A DNA stretch of 64,000 bases, taken from assembly GCA_965276825.1 (NCBI GenBank), contig OZ255630.1:3100001-3164000 (forward strand), given 5' to 3'. Source of the stretch: G965276765 sp965276825. GTDB taxonomy: Bacteria; Actinomycetota; Acidimicrobiia; Acidimicrobiales; Palsa-688. This document shows, one piece after another, positions 34,907 through 43,309 of this stretch. A program made the translations under genes and the position numbers. Under the pieces are notes generated by a model that did not search any database, had not been told where the DNA came from, and worked only from the letters and a program-made list of their open reading frames with translations. The number at the start of each line of letters is the position of its first letter. Within the stretch, counting starts at the first letter, position 1.

Positions 34907-35402
34907 TGCGCCACGCCGGGAGGCTTCGACCCGAAGATGTCCGGCAACGAGAACGAAGCCCCAGCCGAACCGCTCCATCGCGCGGTCGCTGAGCGCGAAG
35001 ATCGAGGATCGCCGGACCCGAGATGACCTTCGCCGCCTTCGATGGACCCGGTCTGGCTCACTGGCTCTCCGGGACCGGAACAGCTCATCGGGCGCGTCCA
35101 GGTTGGCGGGCAGCCGGTCGGCTTCCTCTGGGTCGGACCCGCCGGCGATGACCCGCACCGATGGTCGCCCACAACGTCGTGGCGCGCCATCTCTACGCGT
35201 CGCTCGATCACGAGGAGAGCTCTGTGCAGATGCGCAAGGCGCTGTAGCTGACCCGGTCCGCCCACCGACTCGGGAAGGAGGGTTGTCCCCGCGGATCAAC
35301 CGCCCCTTCAGGTTGCCGTCCTCACGCTCCTCCTCGGTCTGGTCCCGACCGGGATCCGCAGGATCGGAGGGCGGGTGGCCGGTGGGCACGGGCCGCGGGG
35401 CC
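34907..35402. other. Intergenic with a GNAT remnant
   Basis: About 500 bp between the GH43-like gene and the next minus-strand gene. Apart from the GNAT remnant I see no feature. Confidence 0.4.
35042..35248 (+). pseudogene. GNAT acetyltransferase remnant
   Basis: Two conserved pieces in different frames: EQLIGRVQVGGQPVGFLWVG (central strands) and, after a gap where motif A should be, HNVVARHLYASLDHEESSVQ followed by MRKAL and a stop at 35248. The acetyl-CoA binding loop is deleted, so this is a relic. Confidence 0.55.
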
Positions 35403-35858
35403 TCAGGCGGGCGGAACGTGCCCGACGAGGCGATCCCAGAGCTCGTAGTCGGTGTCGCGCTTGGCCACGTACCGGTTGTCGTCGTCGGCCTCCTGGTCGC
35501 CCATGGCCGTGAACGGCGTGCGCCCGGGATCGTTGAGGTCGACGTAGGTCGAGCCCTGGTCGAGGCGGGTGCCGACGGTCAGCACCGACAGCGCCTTGAG
35601 GTCGGCGCCGTCGAGATCATGGACCACGGCGCGCGTGCCCTTGTCGTCGGCGGCGAGCACGGACTCGTCGCCGTGGCCACCGCCCGACTGCTCGGCGCTG
35701 AGGTCGGCGGCGAAGTCGTCACCCTCCGTGTGCTTCCTGGAGCGGGTGGCCTCCTCCCGCCGGACGTCGTGGGTCTGGCCGTGCCGCCCCGCCGGGCCGC
35801 CCTGGTCGGCGTAGGGCTTGCGGCCGTCACCGGTGCTGCGATCATCGTTCCTCGCCAT
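35403..35858 (-). CDS. Conserved-looking hydrophilic protein, hypothetical
   Basis: 151 residues from ATG 35858. The N-terminal half is strongly polar and probably disordered (KPYADQGGPAGRHGQTHDVR). The second half has a compact segment: SVLAADDKGTRAVVHDLDGA, DLKALSVLTVGTRLDQGSTY, and ends NRYVAKRDTDYELWDRLVG. No enzyme motif or membrane segment. Family unknown; function not assigned. Confidence 0.65.
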   Translation of the reverse strand: MARNDDRSTGDGRKPYADQGGPAGRHGQTHDVRREEATRSRKHTEGDDFAADLSAEQSGGGHGDESVLAADDKGTRAVVHDLDGADLKALSVLTVGTRLDQGSTYVDLNDPGRTPFTAMGDQEADDDNRYVAKRDTDYELWDRLVGHVPPA

Positions 35859-35923
35859 GTCCCACATGGTTCCCTGCGACGCGGTCGCCCAATCAGGACC
35901 CCTGATCCGGCCCTCCCGCCGCC

Positions 35924-36847
35924 CTACTCGATCGGCGCCGGCACCGACCGCCTGGTCGTCGCCAGCGCGGAGCCGGCGTTGGCTGCGACCACGAAGGCGA
36001 TGGCGATCAGCTCACGGCCGGCGAGACGTTGCCCGAGGAAGGCCAGGCCGGCGAGGGCGGCGAGGGCCGGATCCAGGCTGAGCAGCACCCCGAAGGCGCG
36101 GGCCGAGACTCGGCGGAGGGCGACCAGCTCCAGGCTGTAGGGGAGCACCGAGGAGAGCATGGCGATGACCACGCCGAGACCGAGGGCGACCGGCTCGATG
36201 ATCCGCCCGCCGCTGGCGACGAGGCCGACAGGGAGGATGACGATCGCGCTCACGCACATGGCCAGGGCGAGGCCGTCGAGGCCCTCCACGCGCCGGCCGG
36301 TCTCGCGGCTGAGCAGGATGTAGGCCGCCCAGCAGGCTCCGGCGGCCAGCGCCAGCAGGACCCCCGTCCGGTCGAGGTGGTGCGGTGCGGCCGCGAGGAG
36401 GGCCACGCCGCCGGCGGCGAGGGCGGCCCACACCACGTCCAGCTTGCGGCGGGACCCGACCACGGCGATGCCGAGGGGGCCGACGAACTCCAGCGTGACC
36501 GCCGCGCCGAGCGGGATCCGGTCGATGGCCAGGTAGAAGCTGAGGTTCATGGCGGCGAGGGCCACGCCGAAGGTCACCACGACGGTGAGGTCGGACCGCG
36601 AGAGCCGGCGCAGCGACGGGCGCCCGAGCCCGGCGAGCACGATGGCGCCGAGCACGAGGCGCAGGGTGACCGCGCCGGCGGGCCCGACGCGGCCGAACAG
36701 GCGGGTGGCCACCGCTGCGCCCGACTGCACGGAAGCGGCGGCGACGGTGACGAGGACCCCCGGCGGCACGCGCCCGGTCGCCGCGCCGGCTCCGGTCCGG
36801 GTCGGGGTCACCTCGGAGGGGGATCCGTCGGCCATCGCGACGACCAT
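35924..36847 (-). CDS. EamA/RhtA family transporter
   Basis: A drug/metabolite-superfamily protein with ten hydrophobic segments in two EamA repeats. The first includes AGAVTLRLVLGAIVLAGLGR and MNLSFYLAIDRIPLGAAVTL; the second VLLALAAGACWAAYILLSRE and the closing ALAALAGLAFLGQRLAGREL. The RIPLGAAVTLEFVGPLG stretch is characteristic of the RhtA (threonine/homoserine export) subgroup. ATG 36847 is chosen; ATGs at 36835 and 36865 are alternatives. The C-terminal end is polar and short. Confidence 0.85.
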   Translation of the reverse strand: MVVAMADGSPSEVTPTRTGAGAATGRVPPGVLVTVAAASVQSGAAVATRLFGRVGPAGAVTLRLVLGAIVLAGLGRPSLRRLSRSDLTVVVTFGVALAAMNLSFYLAIDRIPLGAAVTLEFVGPLGIAVVGSRRKLDVVWAALAAGGVALLAAAPHHLDRTGVLLALAAGACWAAYILLSRETGRRVEGLDGLALAMCVSAIVILPVGLVASGGRIIEPVALGLGVVIAMLSSVLPYSLELVALRRVSARAFGVLLSLDPALAALAGLAFLGQRLAGRELIAIAFVVAANAGSALATTRRSVPAPIE

Positions 36848-36971
36848 GACACCTGACGCCCGCATCGCGCCACGGTGAACCCTCGCCCGAGGGCCGGGTC
36901 GACCACGACGAGCACGTTGCGCTCGATCGCCGCGGGCACGCCGGCGACCGGCTGCAGGGCCATGTGCCATA

Positions 36972-38468
36972 GTGCAGGCACCGATGACCGACCTTGCGGG
37001 GGCCGACCGGAGCGTCGCCGATCGGGTGGACACGAGCACCCTCGGGACCGGTCCGGGCCACTCATTGCGTCGCGGCCAGCTCCGATTCGTGCGGACGATC
37101 GCGCTGTCGGTGGGGATCCAGGGTCCTGTGGCCGGCGTCATCGTCGGGCCCGCCGTCCTGGCCGGGATCGTCGGCGGCTCCGGTGCGCTGGCCTACCTGC
37201 TCGGACTGGTCGCCATGGGGTTCGTGGCCTACGCCTTCGTGCTGTTCTCCCGTTCGTTCGGCTCGGCCGGGTCCGTCTACGCCTACAACGGGGCCGCAGT
37301 CGGACCGGCCTACGGCTTCGTGTCGGCATGGATCCTGCTGCTCGTGTACGTGTCCTTCGCCGGGGGCGTCTACGCCAGCACCGCCGACATCGCGCAGTCC
37401 CTCCTCGCCTCCTACGGGATCCACCTCTGGTGGGTGTGGTTGGCGCTCCCCGGGTTCGCTCTCACCATGGTCCTGGCCTACTTCTCGATCGGCGTGTCCT
37501 CGGTCGTCATCTTCGCCTGCGAGGGGGCGGCCGTCGTCCTCCTGGCTGTCGTCGGGATCGCCGTCGTCGTCAAGGGCGGTGACCACGGCGGCGCGCTGTC
37601 GGGCCGGCCGTTCGAACCGCACGGGGTCGCGCTCGGTGTTCTCGGCCTCGGGGTGGTCAACGCCTTCGGGGCCTTCTCGGGCTTCGAGGGGGCCGCCACC
37701 CTCGGGGAGGAGGCGAAGCGGTCGACCAGGACCATCCCTGCAGCCGTCGGCTGGTCGCTGGTCGGTGCGGGCGCCGTCTACGTCGCCTTCACCTGGATCG
37801 CGGACAACGCGTACGCCGGTCCGGCCGCCCTCGCCGCCGACCCTGCGCCCTTCGTCCACCTGGCGACCACCTCCATCGGCTCGGCCATGGGCAAGGCGGT
37901 CAACATCGCCGGGGTGGTCAGCGCATTCGGAGCGCAGCTGGCCTGCATCAACGCGGCCAACCGCCTGCTCTTCGCCCTGGCCAGGGACGTGACCCGCCCG
38001 GCCAGCAGGAGCCGACGCTTCCTCACGAAGGTGGACGGGCGCTTCTCTTCACCGGTCGGGCCGCTCGTGGTCACCGGTGGAGCGAGCGCCGCTGCGCTGG
38101 CCTCCTTCAGCTTCGAGGCGTCCGCCGTGCGGGCCCTCACGATCATCGTCGAGTTCGGTGCCTACCTGATCGTCGTGGCCTACCTCCTCACCGTGATCGC
38201 GGCCATCCGCTGGGTCTGGACGCGCGACCGCAGGCCGGTGCCCCTCGGGGTCCTCACCTGCGGGGTCGGACTGCTCGCCTACGTCCTCTACGACACCTTC
38301 GTGCCGTGGCCCCCTGCGCCGTTCTCCTGGATCGTCGTCACCGCCGCTTCGAGCGTCGCCCTCGGCGTCGCCGTAGCCACCCGGCCGCGTGTGCGCCGGC
38401 GGCTCCACGACTCACCGCTGCTGCAGGCGACCCGCAGGCCGGCCACCGCCACCCGCCCGGGTGACTGA
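36972..38468 (+). CDS. APC family amino-acid permease
   Basis: 498 residues with about 12 membrane segments. The first helix carries ALSVGIQGPVAGVIVGPAVL and the sixth NAFGAFSGFEGAATLGEEAK, the glycine-rich and GFE motifs of the APC superfamily, where substrate amine and carboxylate are bound. The order and the KRSTRTIPAAV loop match actinobacterial amino-acid/polyamine permeases. Start GTG 36972, or ATG four codons on. Its end overlaps the following methyltransferase by 8 bp, suggesting one mRNA. Confidence 0.88.
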   Translation: MQAPMTDLAGADRSVADRVDTSTLGTGPGHSLRRGQLRFVRTIALSVGIQGPVAGVIVGPAVLAGIVGGSGALAYLLGLVAMGFVAYAFVLFSRSFGSAGSVYAYNGAAVGPAYGFVSAWILLLVYVSFAGGVYASTADIAQSLLASYGIHLWWVWLALPGFALTMVLAYFSIGVSSVVIFACEGAAVVLLAVVGIAVVVKGGDHGGALSGRPFEPHGVALGVLGLGVVNAFGAFSGFEGAATLGEEAKRSTRTIPAAVGWSLVGAGAVYVAFTWIADNAYAGPAALAADPAPFVHLATTSIGSAMGKAVNIAGVVSAFGAQLACINAANRLLFALARDVTRPASRSRRFLTKVDGRFSSPVGPLVVTGGASAAALASFSFEASAVRALTIIVEFGAYLIVVAYLLTVIAAIRWVWTRDRRPVPLGVLTCGVGLLAYVLYDTFVPWPPAPFSWIVVTAASSVALGVAVATRPRVRRRLHDSPLLQATRRPATATRPGD

Positions 38469-39255
38469 CGGGCCGGCGCTCGGCCCTTCCTGGCGTCGAG
38501 CGCCCTCCCCGTGGTCCGACTACCTCATCGGGTTCCACCAGAGCCGACCGGGGATCACCGAGGAGATGCTGGCCGGCGCCGGCAACGCCGGCACCGATCC
38601 CTACGAGTGGCTCCTCCAGCCGCTGGCCGGCATCCCGACGATCCTCGACCTGGCGTGCGGGTCCGGGCCACTCGCCGGCCGGGCGGGCCCCGGATGGGTC
38701 GGCGTCGACCGGTCCGCCGCCGAGCTCGCCGTCGCCCGGCGGAAGGGCGCCTCCCGCCTGCTCTGCGCCGACGCCGCCGGGCTGCCGGTCGCCAGCGGCT
38801 CGTGCGCCGCGGTGGCGTGCTCGATGGCGCTGATGATCCTGCAGCCCCTCGACCTGGTGCTGACCGAGATCCGCCGCGTGCTCACCGACGGCGGCCTCGT
38901 CGCGGTCCTGTTGCCAGGGACGCTACCGGTCACCGGGCGCGACCTCCTCCGGTACACGAGGCTGATGGTGGCCCTGCGTCGGACCCACCTCGACTACCCC
39001 AACGACCGCAAGCTGCGCGCCCTCGGGGGGCGGCGGCGCGACGGCTTCCAGGTCGTCGACGACCGGAGGCGCCGGTTCGCCGTGCCCGTCCCCGACGCCG
39101 TGACCGCCACCCGGTTCGTCGATTCGCTGTACCTCCCCGGCGTGCCCGACGCCCGGCTCCGTGCGGCCGCCGAGGTGGCGAAGCGGTGGTCGGGCAGCGA
39201 GATCGGTGTCCCGCTCCGACGCGTCACCCTCCGCCGGATCGGGCCTCGCTCGTAG
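38461..39255 (+). CDS. Class I SAM-dependent methyltransferase
   Basis: 264 residues from GTG 38461, inside the last codons of the permease. SAM site: IPTILDLACGSGPLAGRAGP (motif I, about 59-78), WVGVDRSAAELAVARRKGAS (motif II region), CADAAGLPVASGSCAAVACS and LTEIRRVLTDGGLVAVLLPG. The N-terminus SDYLIGFHQSRPGITEEMLA matches a set of actinobacterial methyltransferases. The overlap with a permease suggests a linked substrate, but none can be named. Confidence 0.83.
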   Translation: MTDGPALGPSWRRAPSPWSDYLIGFHQSRPGITEEMLAGAGNAGTDPYEWLLQPLAGIPTILDLACGSGPLAGRAGPGWVGVDRSAAELAVARRKGASRLLCADAAGLPVASGSCAAVACSMALMILQPLDLVLTEIRRVLTDGGLVAVLLPGTLPVTGRDLLRYTRLMVALRRTHLDYPNDRKLRALGGRRRDGFQVVDDRRRRFAVPVPDAVTATRFVDSLYLPGVPDARLRAAAEVAKRWSGSEIGVPLRRVTLRRIGPRS

Positions 39256-39282
39256 CGCGCCGACCGGCCGTAGGGTCATGGG

Positions 39283-39810
39283 ATGAGCCTGCTGGATGCC
39301 CGTCAGGAGACCGGTCAGGCGGGGATGCTCGTGTCGGTGCTCGTGCTCCTCGTCGGCGCCGGCGTCTACGCGCTGGTGGAGGGGCCCTTGGGCGCGACCT
39401 TCTATCTCACCCCGGCGTTCGTCGGGGTCACGGCCATCGCCGCCGGCCTCGCCGGGTCCGTCCGGTCGCTCGTCGGCAGCGGCCTGGCGCTGCTCGGCTG
39501 GGGTGGGGCCGTGCTGCTGGTCCACTACGGAACGGTGCCGGCGGCCCGGACCGCGCCCGCCGATCTGGTCGGCGTGGTGGTCGGCATCCTGGCCGCCAGG
39601 GCGCTCGCGCCTGCCGACCAGCGGGTCGAGTGGCTGACCGCGGGCGCGCTCGCGGCCGGGCTCGGTGGTCTCGGCTACTTCCTCGCCTTCGGCCTCCCCT
39701 GGGTGGGACGGTGGCCGGCGTGGAGCATCACCGTGGTCGTCTGGGCCGCGTACGTCGCGGTCACCTCCGTGCTCCGGCGGCCGAGGAGGCAGGTCGCCCC
39801 GGCCGGCTGA
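39283..39810 (+). CDS. Integral membrane protein, hypothetical
   Basis: 175 residues with five hydrophobic segments, including GMLVSVLVLLVGAGVYALVE, LTPAFVGVTAIAAGLAG and AWSITVVVWAAYVAVTSVL. No motif that identifies a transporter or enzyme. It follows the methyltransferase by 27 bp. Its last 50 bp overlap the 3' end of the convergent phosphatidyltransferase gene, which is unusual but both frames are good. Confidence 0.75.
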   Translation: MSLLDARQETGQAGMLVSVLVLLVGAGVYALVEGPLGATFYLTPAFVGVTAIAAGLAGSVRSLVGSGLALLGWGGAVLLVHYGTVPAARTAPADLVGVVVGILAARALAPADQRVEWLTAGALAAGLGGLGYFLAFGLPWVGRWPAWSITVVVWAAYVAVTSVLRRPRRQVAPAG

Positions 39811-40399
39811 GCGCCCGGGTCCCGATCCAGACCCGCTGGAGCGCGGTGACCCCGACGGCGGCGGCGAACAGCCAGGCGGTGACGGTCGCGTCGGCCGGCA
39901 GGACGCAGAACAGGACGTAGACGACGATGGTCTCGGTGCCCTCCGCGAGGCCGCCGACGAACCGCACGGACCGCTCGTCGACGAACGCGTCGCTCGAGCG
40001 GTCGACGAGCGCGGAAAGCGCGAGCAGGGCGGTGCCCGACGCGTAGTAGGCCAGCAGGAGGGCGGCGCAGGCGAGGCGCGCCGAGGGGACGGCGACGGCC
40101 ACGCCGACCACGAAGCCCCCGTAGACGGTGAAGTCGGCGACCAGATCGAGGAAGCCGCCGCTTCCTGTCGGCCCGGCGGCACGTGCCACGGGACCGTCGA
40201 GACCGTCGAGCAGGCGGTTGGCGAGCCAGAGGACCAGGGCCACGGACCACACCCCGAGCCCGGCGGCGACGCAGGCCCCGGCGCCGGCGAGCCACCCTGC
40301 CGCGGTCAGCCACCCGGCCCTGATCCCGCGTCGGGCCAGGCGGAGGCCGGCGGCGTCGAGGGGCGGGCGGACGACCCGGCGCAGCTGGGCGTCGATCAC
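39761..40399 (-). CDS. CDP-alcohol phosphatidyltransferase
   Basis: 212 residues, six membrane segments. The family signature DGx2ARx8Gx3Dx3D is complete: DGLDGPVARAAG followed by GFLDLVADF. These enzymes join a CDP-linked donor to an alcohol to make phospholipids or related headgroups. It starts at GTG 40399, 4 bp after the stop of the radical SAM gene, so the two form an operon. Substrate cannot be deduced; the pairing with a radical SAM protein is the main clue. Confidence 0.9.
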   Translation of the reverse strand: MIDAQLRRVVRPPLDAAGLRLARRGIRAGWLTAAGWLAGAGACVAAGLGVWSVALVLWLANRLLDGLDGPVARAAGPTGSGGFLDLVADFTVYGGFVVGVAVAVPSARLACAALLLAYYASGTALLALSALVDRSSDAFVDERSVRFVGGLAEGTETIVVYVLFCVLPADATVTAWLFAAAVGVTALQRVWIGTRALSRPGRPASSAAGARR

Positions 40400-40403
40400 C
40401 GCG

Positions 40404-41831
40404 TCAGCGCCGTGCGGGGCCGGCCGAGGTGCGCACGGTCGGCAGCGGCAGCAGCTGCGACAAGGCGGTGTTCTCCCCGGGGTCGAGCACCGAATGCTGG
40501 ACGCAGGCCGGCACCAGGCGGCCGGACTCGGGGTGGGCCATGGCGTAGGAGCAGGCGGCCAGGCGCTCCTGGGTCTCGATGATCCTCGGGTCGTCGCTCG
40601 ACTCCCCCCGCTCGAGCAGCTCCCAGGCCGGAGCGACGTCGTCGGCGTGCATGAACCGGTGCATCACGAACGTCACGGGGACGACCCGGTGCCGCAGCAG
40701 GCGCAGCGCGCCGACCCGCCGGACCGTGCGCACCGCCCAGCCGAGCGCCCGGGGCACGACCGTCGGGTGAGCGAGCACCACCCGGCCGAGGCGGAGGGCC
40801 AGCAGCCGGGGCGGGGCGTTGAAGTGGACACCCCCGAGGTGGGCGAAGAAGGCGTCGCGCGCCGCCAGGTCCCTCGGGTCGCGCTCGTCCAGCAGGCCGT
40901 GCCACCGGCCGGCGACGTAGAAGCCCCAGGCCGTGCGGTTGCAGCGGTCGTCACCGACCTGGAGCGCCCGGTGGGGGAGACGGACACCGGCGCCCTCTTC
41001 GATCCGGGACCACACCGCGTCGGGATCGAGTGAGCGGTAGTCCGCCTTCCAGCGGCGCTCGTCGCCGATGAGGGCGGCCGGCTGGAACGAGAACATGTCG
41101 AAGCCCATCGACCGGCCCGACGCGATGACCTCGGGGATCTGGTCGACGTTGTCCGGGGTGACGGTCATGTTGTGGGCCAGGTAGGAGCCGATGCCGTGCT
41201 CTGCCCGCAGGCGGGCGAACAGATCGCAGAAGGCGCGCCGGTACGGGTCCAGGTCGGCCTCCCGCTCGGCCCGGCGGATCCCGCTCCGACCGAACATCGT
41301 CGTGTCGAAGTGGGCGGCGAACGACAGCCGGGCGAAGCGGGGCCGGCCGTCGGCGTCGAGGGCGAGGCGGCGCAGGTACCCGTAGTCGAAGTCGCCGTGG
41401 GTCATGCTCATCGGCTCGCGCCCCGCCCGCCGCATGACCAGCAGCGCCTCGGCGTGGTCGTGGGGGTCGAGCAGGCTCACCTCGCCGCCGATGAGCTGCG
41501 CGTGGCCGTGCGGGCCGCGCAGCCGCCTGAGCAGGCGCATCTGGTCACCGACCTGTTCCAGGGTGTGGGCGCCGTCGGTCCTGACCCGGTTGGCCTGGCG
41601 CGAGTGGTAGCAGGGCGTGCAGGAGAAGTTGCAGCGCGGAAACACGCCGTGGGTGCCCTCGCAGCCGACGGCGTGGCGCCCGATGGTCTGCGCCGCCGTG
41701 CGGGAGCGTGCCGGGAGCTCGGCCCAGCGCCGGGCATAGGCGGCGCGCGTCTCCGGGTCGACCGGGCGGGTGAGGCGCTCGGCCCGGCGCAACCACTGCA
41801 ACGTTCGGCTCACGGCGGGTACCCCTTTCAT
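40404..41831 (-). CDS. Radical SAM protein
   Basis: 475 residues from ATG 41831. The [4Fe-4S] cluster motif is CNFSCTPCYH, with cysteines at about 67, 71 and 74 and the aromatic residue after the third. It is preceded by CEGTHGVFPR and followed by QLIGGEVSLLDP, the GGE-like SAM contact. The C-terminal half is long, with a further cysteine region (CSYAMAHPESGRLVPACVQH) but no clear SPASM layout. Co-transcribed with a CDP-alcohol phosphatidyltransferase, it may modify a lipid or its headgroup. Frames extending upstream to 43652 are shadows of other genes. Confidence 0.87.
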   Translation of the reverse strand: MKGVPAVSRTLQWLRRAERLTRPVDPETRAAYARRWAELPARSRTAAQTIGRHAVGCEGTHGVFPRCNFSCTPCYHSRQANRVRTDGAHTLEQVGDQMRLLRRLRGPHGHAQLIGGEVSLLDPHDHAEALLVMRRAGREPMSMTHGDFDYGYLRRLALDADGRPRFARLSFAAHFDTTMFGRSGIRRAEREADLDPYRRAFCDLFARLRAEHGIGSYLAHNMTVTPDNVDQIPEVIASGRSMGFDMFSFQPAALIGDERRWKADYRSLDPDAVWSRIEEGAGVRLPHRALQVGDDRCNRTAWGFYVAGRWHGLLDERDPRDLAARDAFFAHLGGVHFNAPPRLLALRLGRVVLAHPTVVPRALGWAVRTVRRVGALRLLRHRVVPVTFVMHRFMHADDVAPAWELLERGESSDDPRIIETQERLAACSYAMAHPESGRLVPACVQHSVLDPGENTALSQLLPLPTVRTSAGPARR

Positions 41832-41939
41832 GGTGGAGTCTCCCAGACGGGCGGCGGGTCGGCGGAACGGGCCCCCGGTCACGACCGGTAATACCGTGAG
41901 GGGGGACATGGGACCTGCACCCGCTCGGATGGTTGGAGG

Positions 41940-43295
41940 GTGAGCTGGGACCTGATCGTGGTCGGCGCAGGCGCGGCAGGTTTGAGCGCGGCGCGCACCG
42001 CCAGGCGACGGCGCGCCGACGTGGCCGTGGTGGAAGCGGGTCCGATCGGCGGGGAGTGCACCTTCAGCGGTTGCATCCCGTCCAAGACGCTGATCGACGC
42101 AGCGGCGCGAGGCGTCGCCTTTCCCGTGGCTCAGGCCCGCGTCCACGACACGGTGGCGCGCGTCGCCGCGACCGAGAGCGCGACGGTGCTGCGGCGAGAG
42201 GGCATCGACGTGATCGAGGGGCACGCCCGACTGGTCGGTGCGACGGGCGTCCGGGTCGACGGGCGCCTCCTGAGGGCGAAGCGGATGGTGATCGCGGTGG
42301 GCGCCGGGCCCCTCGTGCCCCCCATCCCCGGCATCGGCGACGTCCCCGTCCTGACCAACGACAACGTCTTCGAGGTGGCCGACCTGCCGCCCTCGCTGCT
42401 CGTCGTCGGGGGCGGCCCGCTCTCGGTCGAGCTGGCCCAGGCCTTCGCCCGCTTCGGTGCTTCCGTCACGGTGATCGAGACCGCCGATCGGCTGCTGCCC
42501 AAGGAGGAGCCAGAGGCGTCGGAGCTCGTGGCGTCCGCGCTCACCGCCGACGGGGTGCGCGTCCTGACCGGCCGCGCCGTCGCGTCCGCCGCGCCCGACG
42601 GCGGCGGTGTGCGCCTGGTGCTCGACGATGGCACGGTGTGCGAGGGGTCGCACGTGCTGGTCGCCGCCGGCCGATCGCCGAGCACCGGCGGCCTCGGGCT
42701 CGAAGCCGCCGGCGTGGCCACGGACCCCCGCGGGTACGTCGTCACCGACGAGCGGCTGCGCACCAGCGTGTCGGGCATCTGGGCCGCGGGTGACGTGGCC
42801 GGACGAACGGCCTCCACCCACGCGGCCGACGAGATGGGTCGCATCGCCGCCGGCAACGCCCTCTCCCGCCTGCCGTACCGGCGGTTCCACGACGAGTGGA
42901 TGCCGACCGTGACCTTCACGGACCCCGAGGTGGCGAGAGTCGGGCTCACCGAGGCGGAGGCTGCCGGTCGGGGAGCGCGGGTGGCGTACCTGCCGATGGC
43001 CGAGGTCGATCGGGCGGTGACCTCTGGCCGCACCGACGGCTACGTCAAGTTGGTCGTCGGGCCCCGTTCCGGCACGCGCCACCTGGCCGGCGGGCGGCTT
43101 CTCGGCGCGATCGTCGTCGCCGCGCGCGCCGGGGAGATGATCGCCCTGCCCACCCTGGTCCTGCGGACCGGGATGCTGCCGGCCAGGCTCGCCCTGACCA
43201 CCCAGGCGTACCCCACCTGGACCACCGCTGTGCAGCAGGCGGCCGCCCAGCTGTTCATCGAGACCGGAGGACGCAGGGCCCGCCCGGCGGGGTGA
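41940..43295 (+). CDS. FAD-dependent pyridine nucleotide-disulfide oxidoreductase
   Basis: 451 residues. The FAD loop is IVVGAGAAGLSAART (about 6-20). The redox-active disulfide is GGECTFSGCIPSK (Cys 40 and 45), the NAD(P) loop VVGGGPLSVELAQAFARFGA, and the second FAD motif ISGIWAAGDVAGR near 280. The C-terminal dimer domain lacks the usual HxxxxE pair of lipoamide dehydrogenase; it reads TLVLRTGMLPARLALTTQAY, as in the mercuric-reductase-like group of unknown substrate. There is no N-terminal heavy-metal domain. Start GTG 41940 sits directly after GGAGG, which is tight. Confidence 0.87.
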   Translation: MSWDLIVVGAGAAGLSAARTARRRRADVAVVEAGPIGGECTFSGCIPSKTLIDAAARGVAFPVAQARVHDTVARVAATESATVLRREGIDVIEGHARLVGATGVRVDGRLLRAKRMVIAVGAGPLVPPIPGIGDVPVLTNDNVFEVADLPPSLLVVGGGPLSVELAQAFARFGASVTVIETADRLLPKEEPEASELVASALTADGVRVLTGRAVASAAPDGGGVRLVLDDGTVCEGSHVLVAAGRSPSTGGLGLEAAGVATDPRGYVVTDERLRTSVSGIWAAGDVAGRTASTHAADEMGRIAAGNALSRLPYRRFHDEWMPTVTFTDPEVARVGLTEAEAAGRGARVAYLPMAEVDRAVTSGRTDGYVKLVVGPRSGTRHLAGGRLLGAIVVAARAGEMIALPTLVLRTGMLPARLALTTQAYPTWTTAVQQAAAQLFIETGGRRARPAG

Positions 43296-43309
43296 GAGCG
43301 GTCCCCGGC

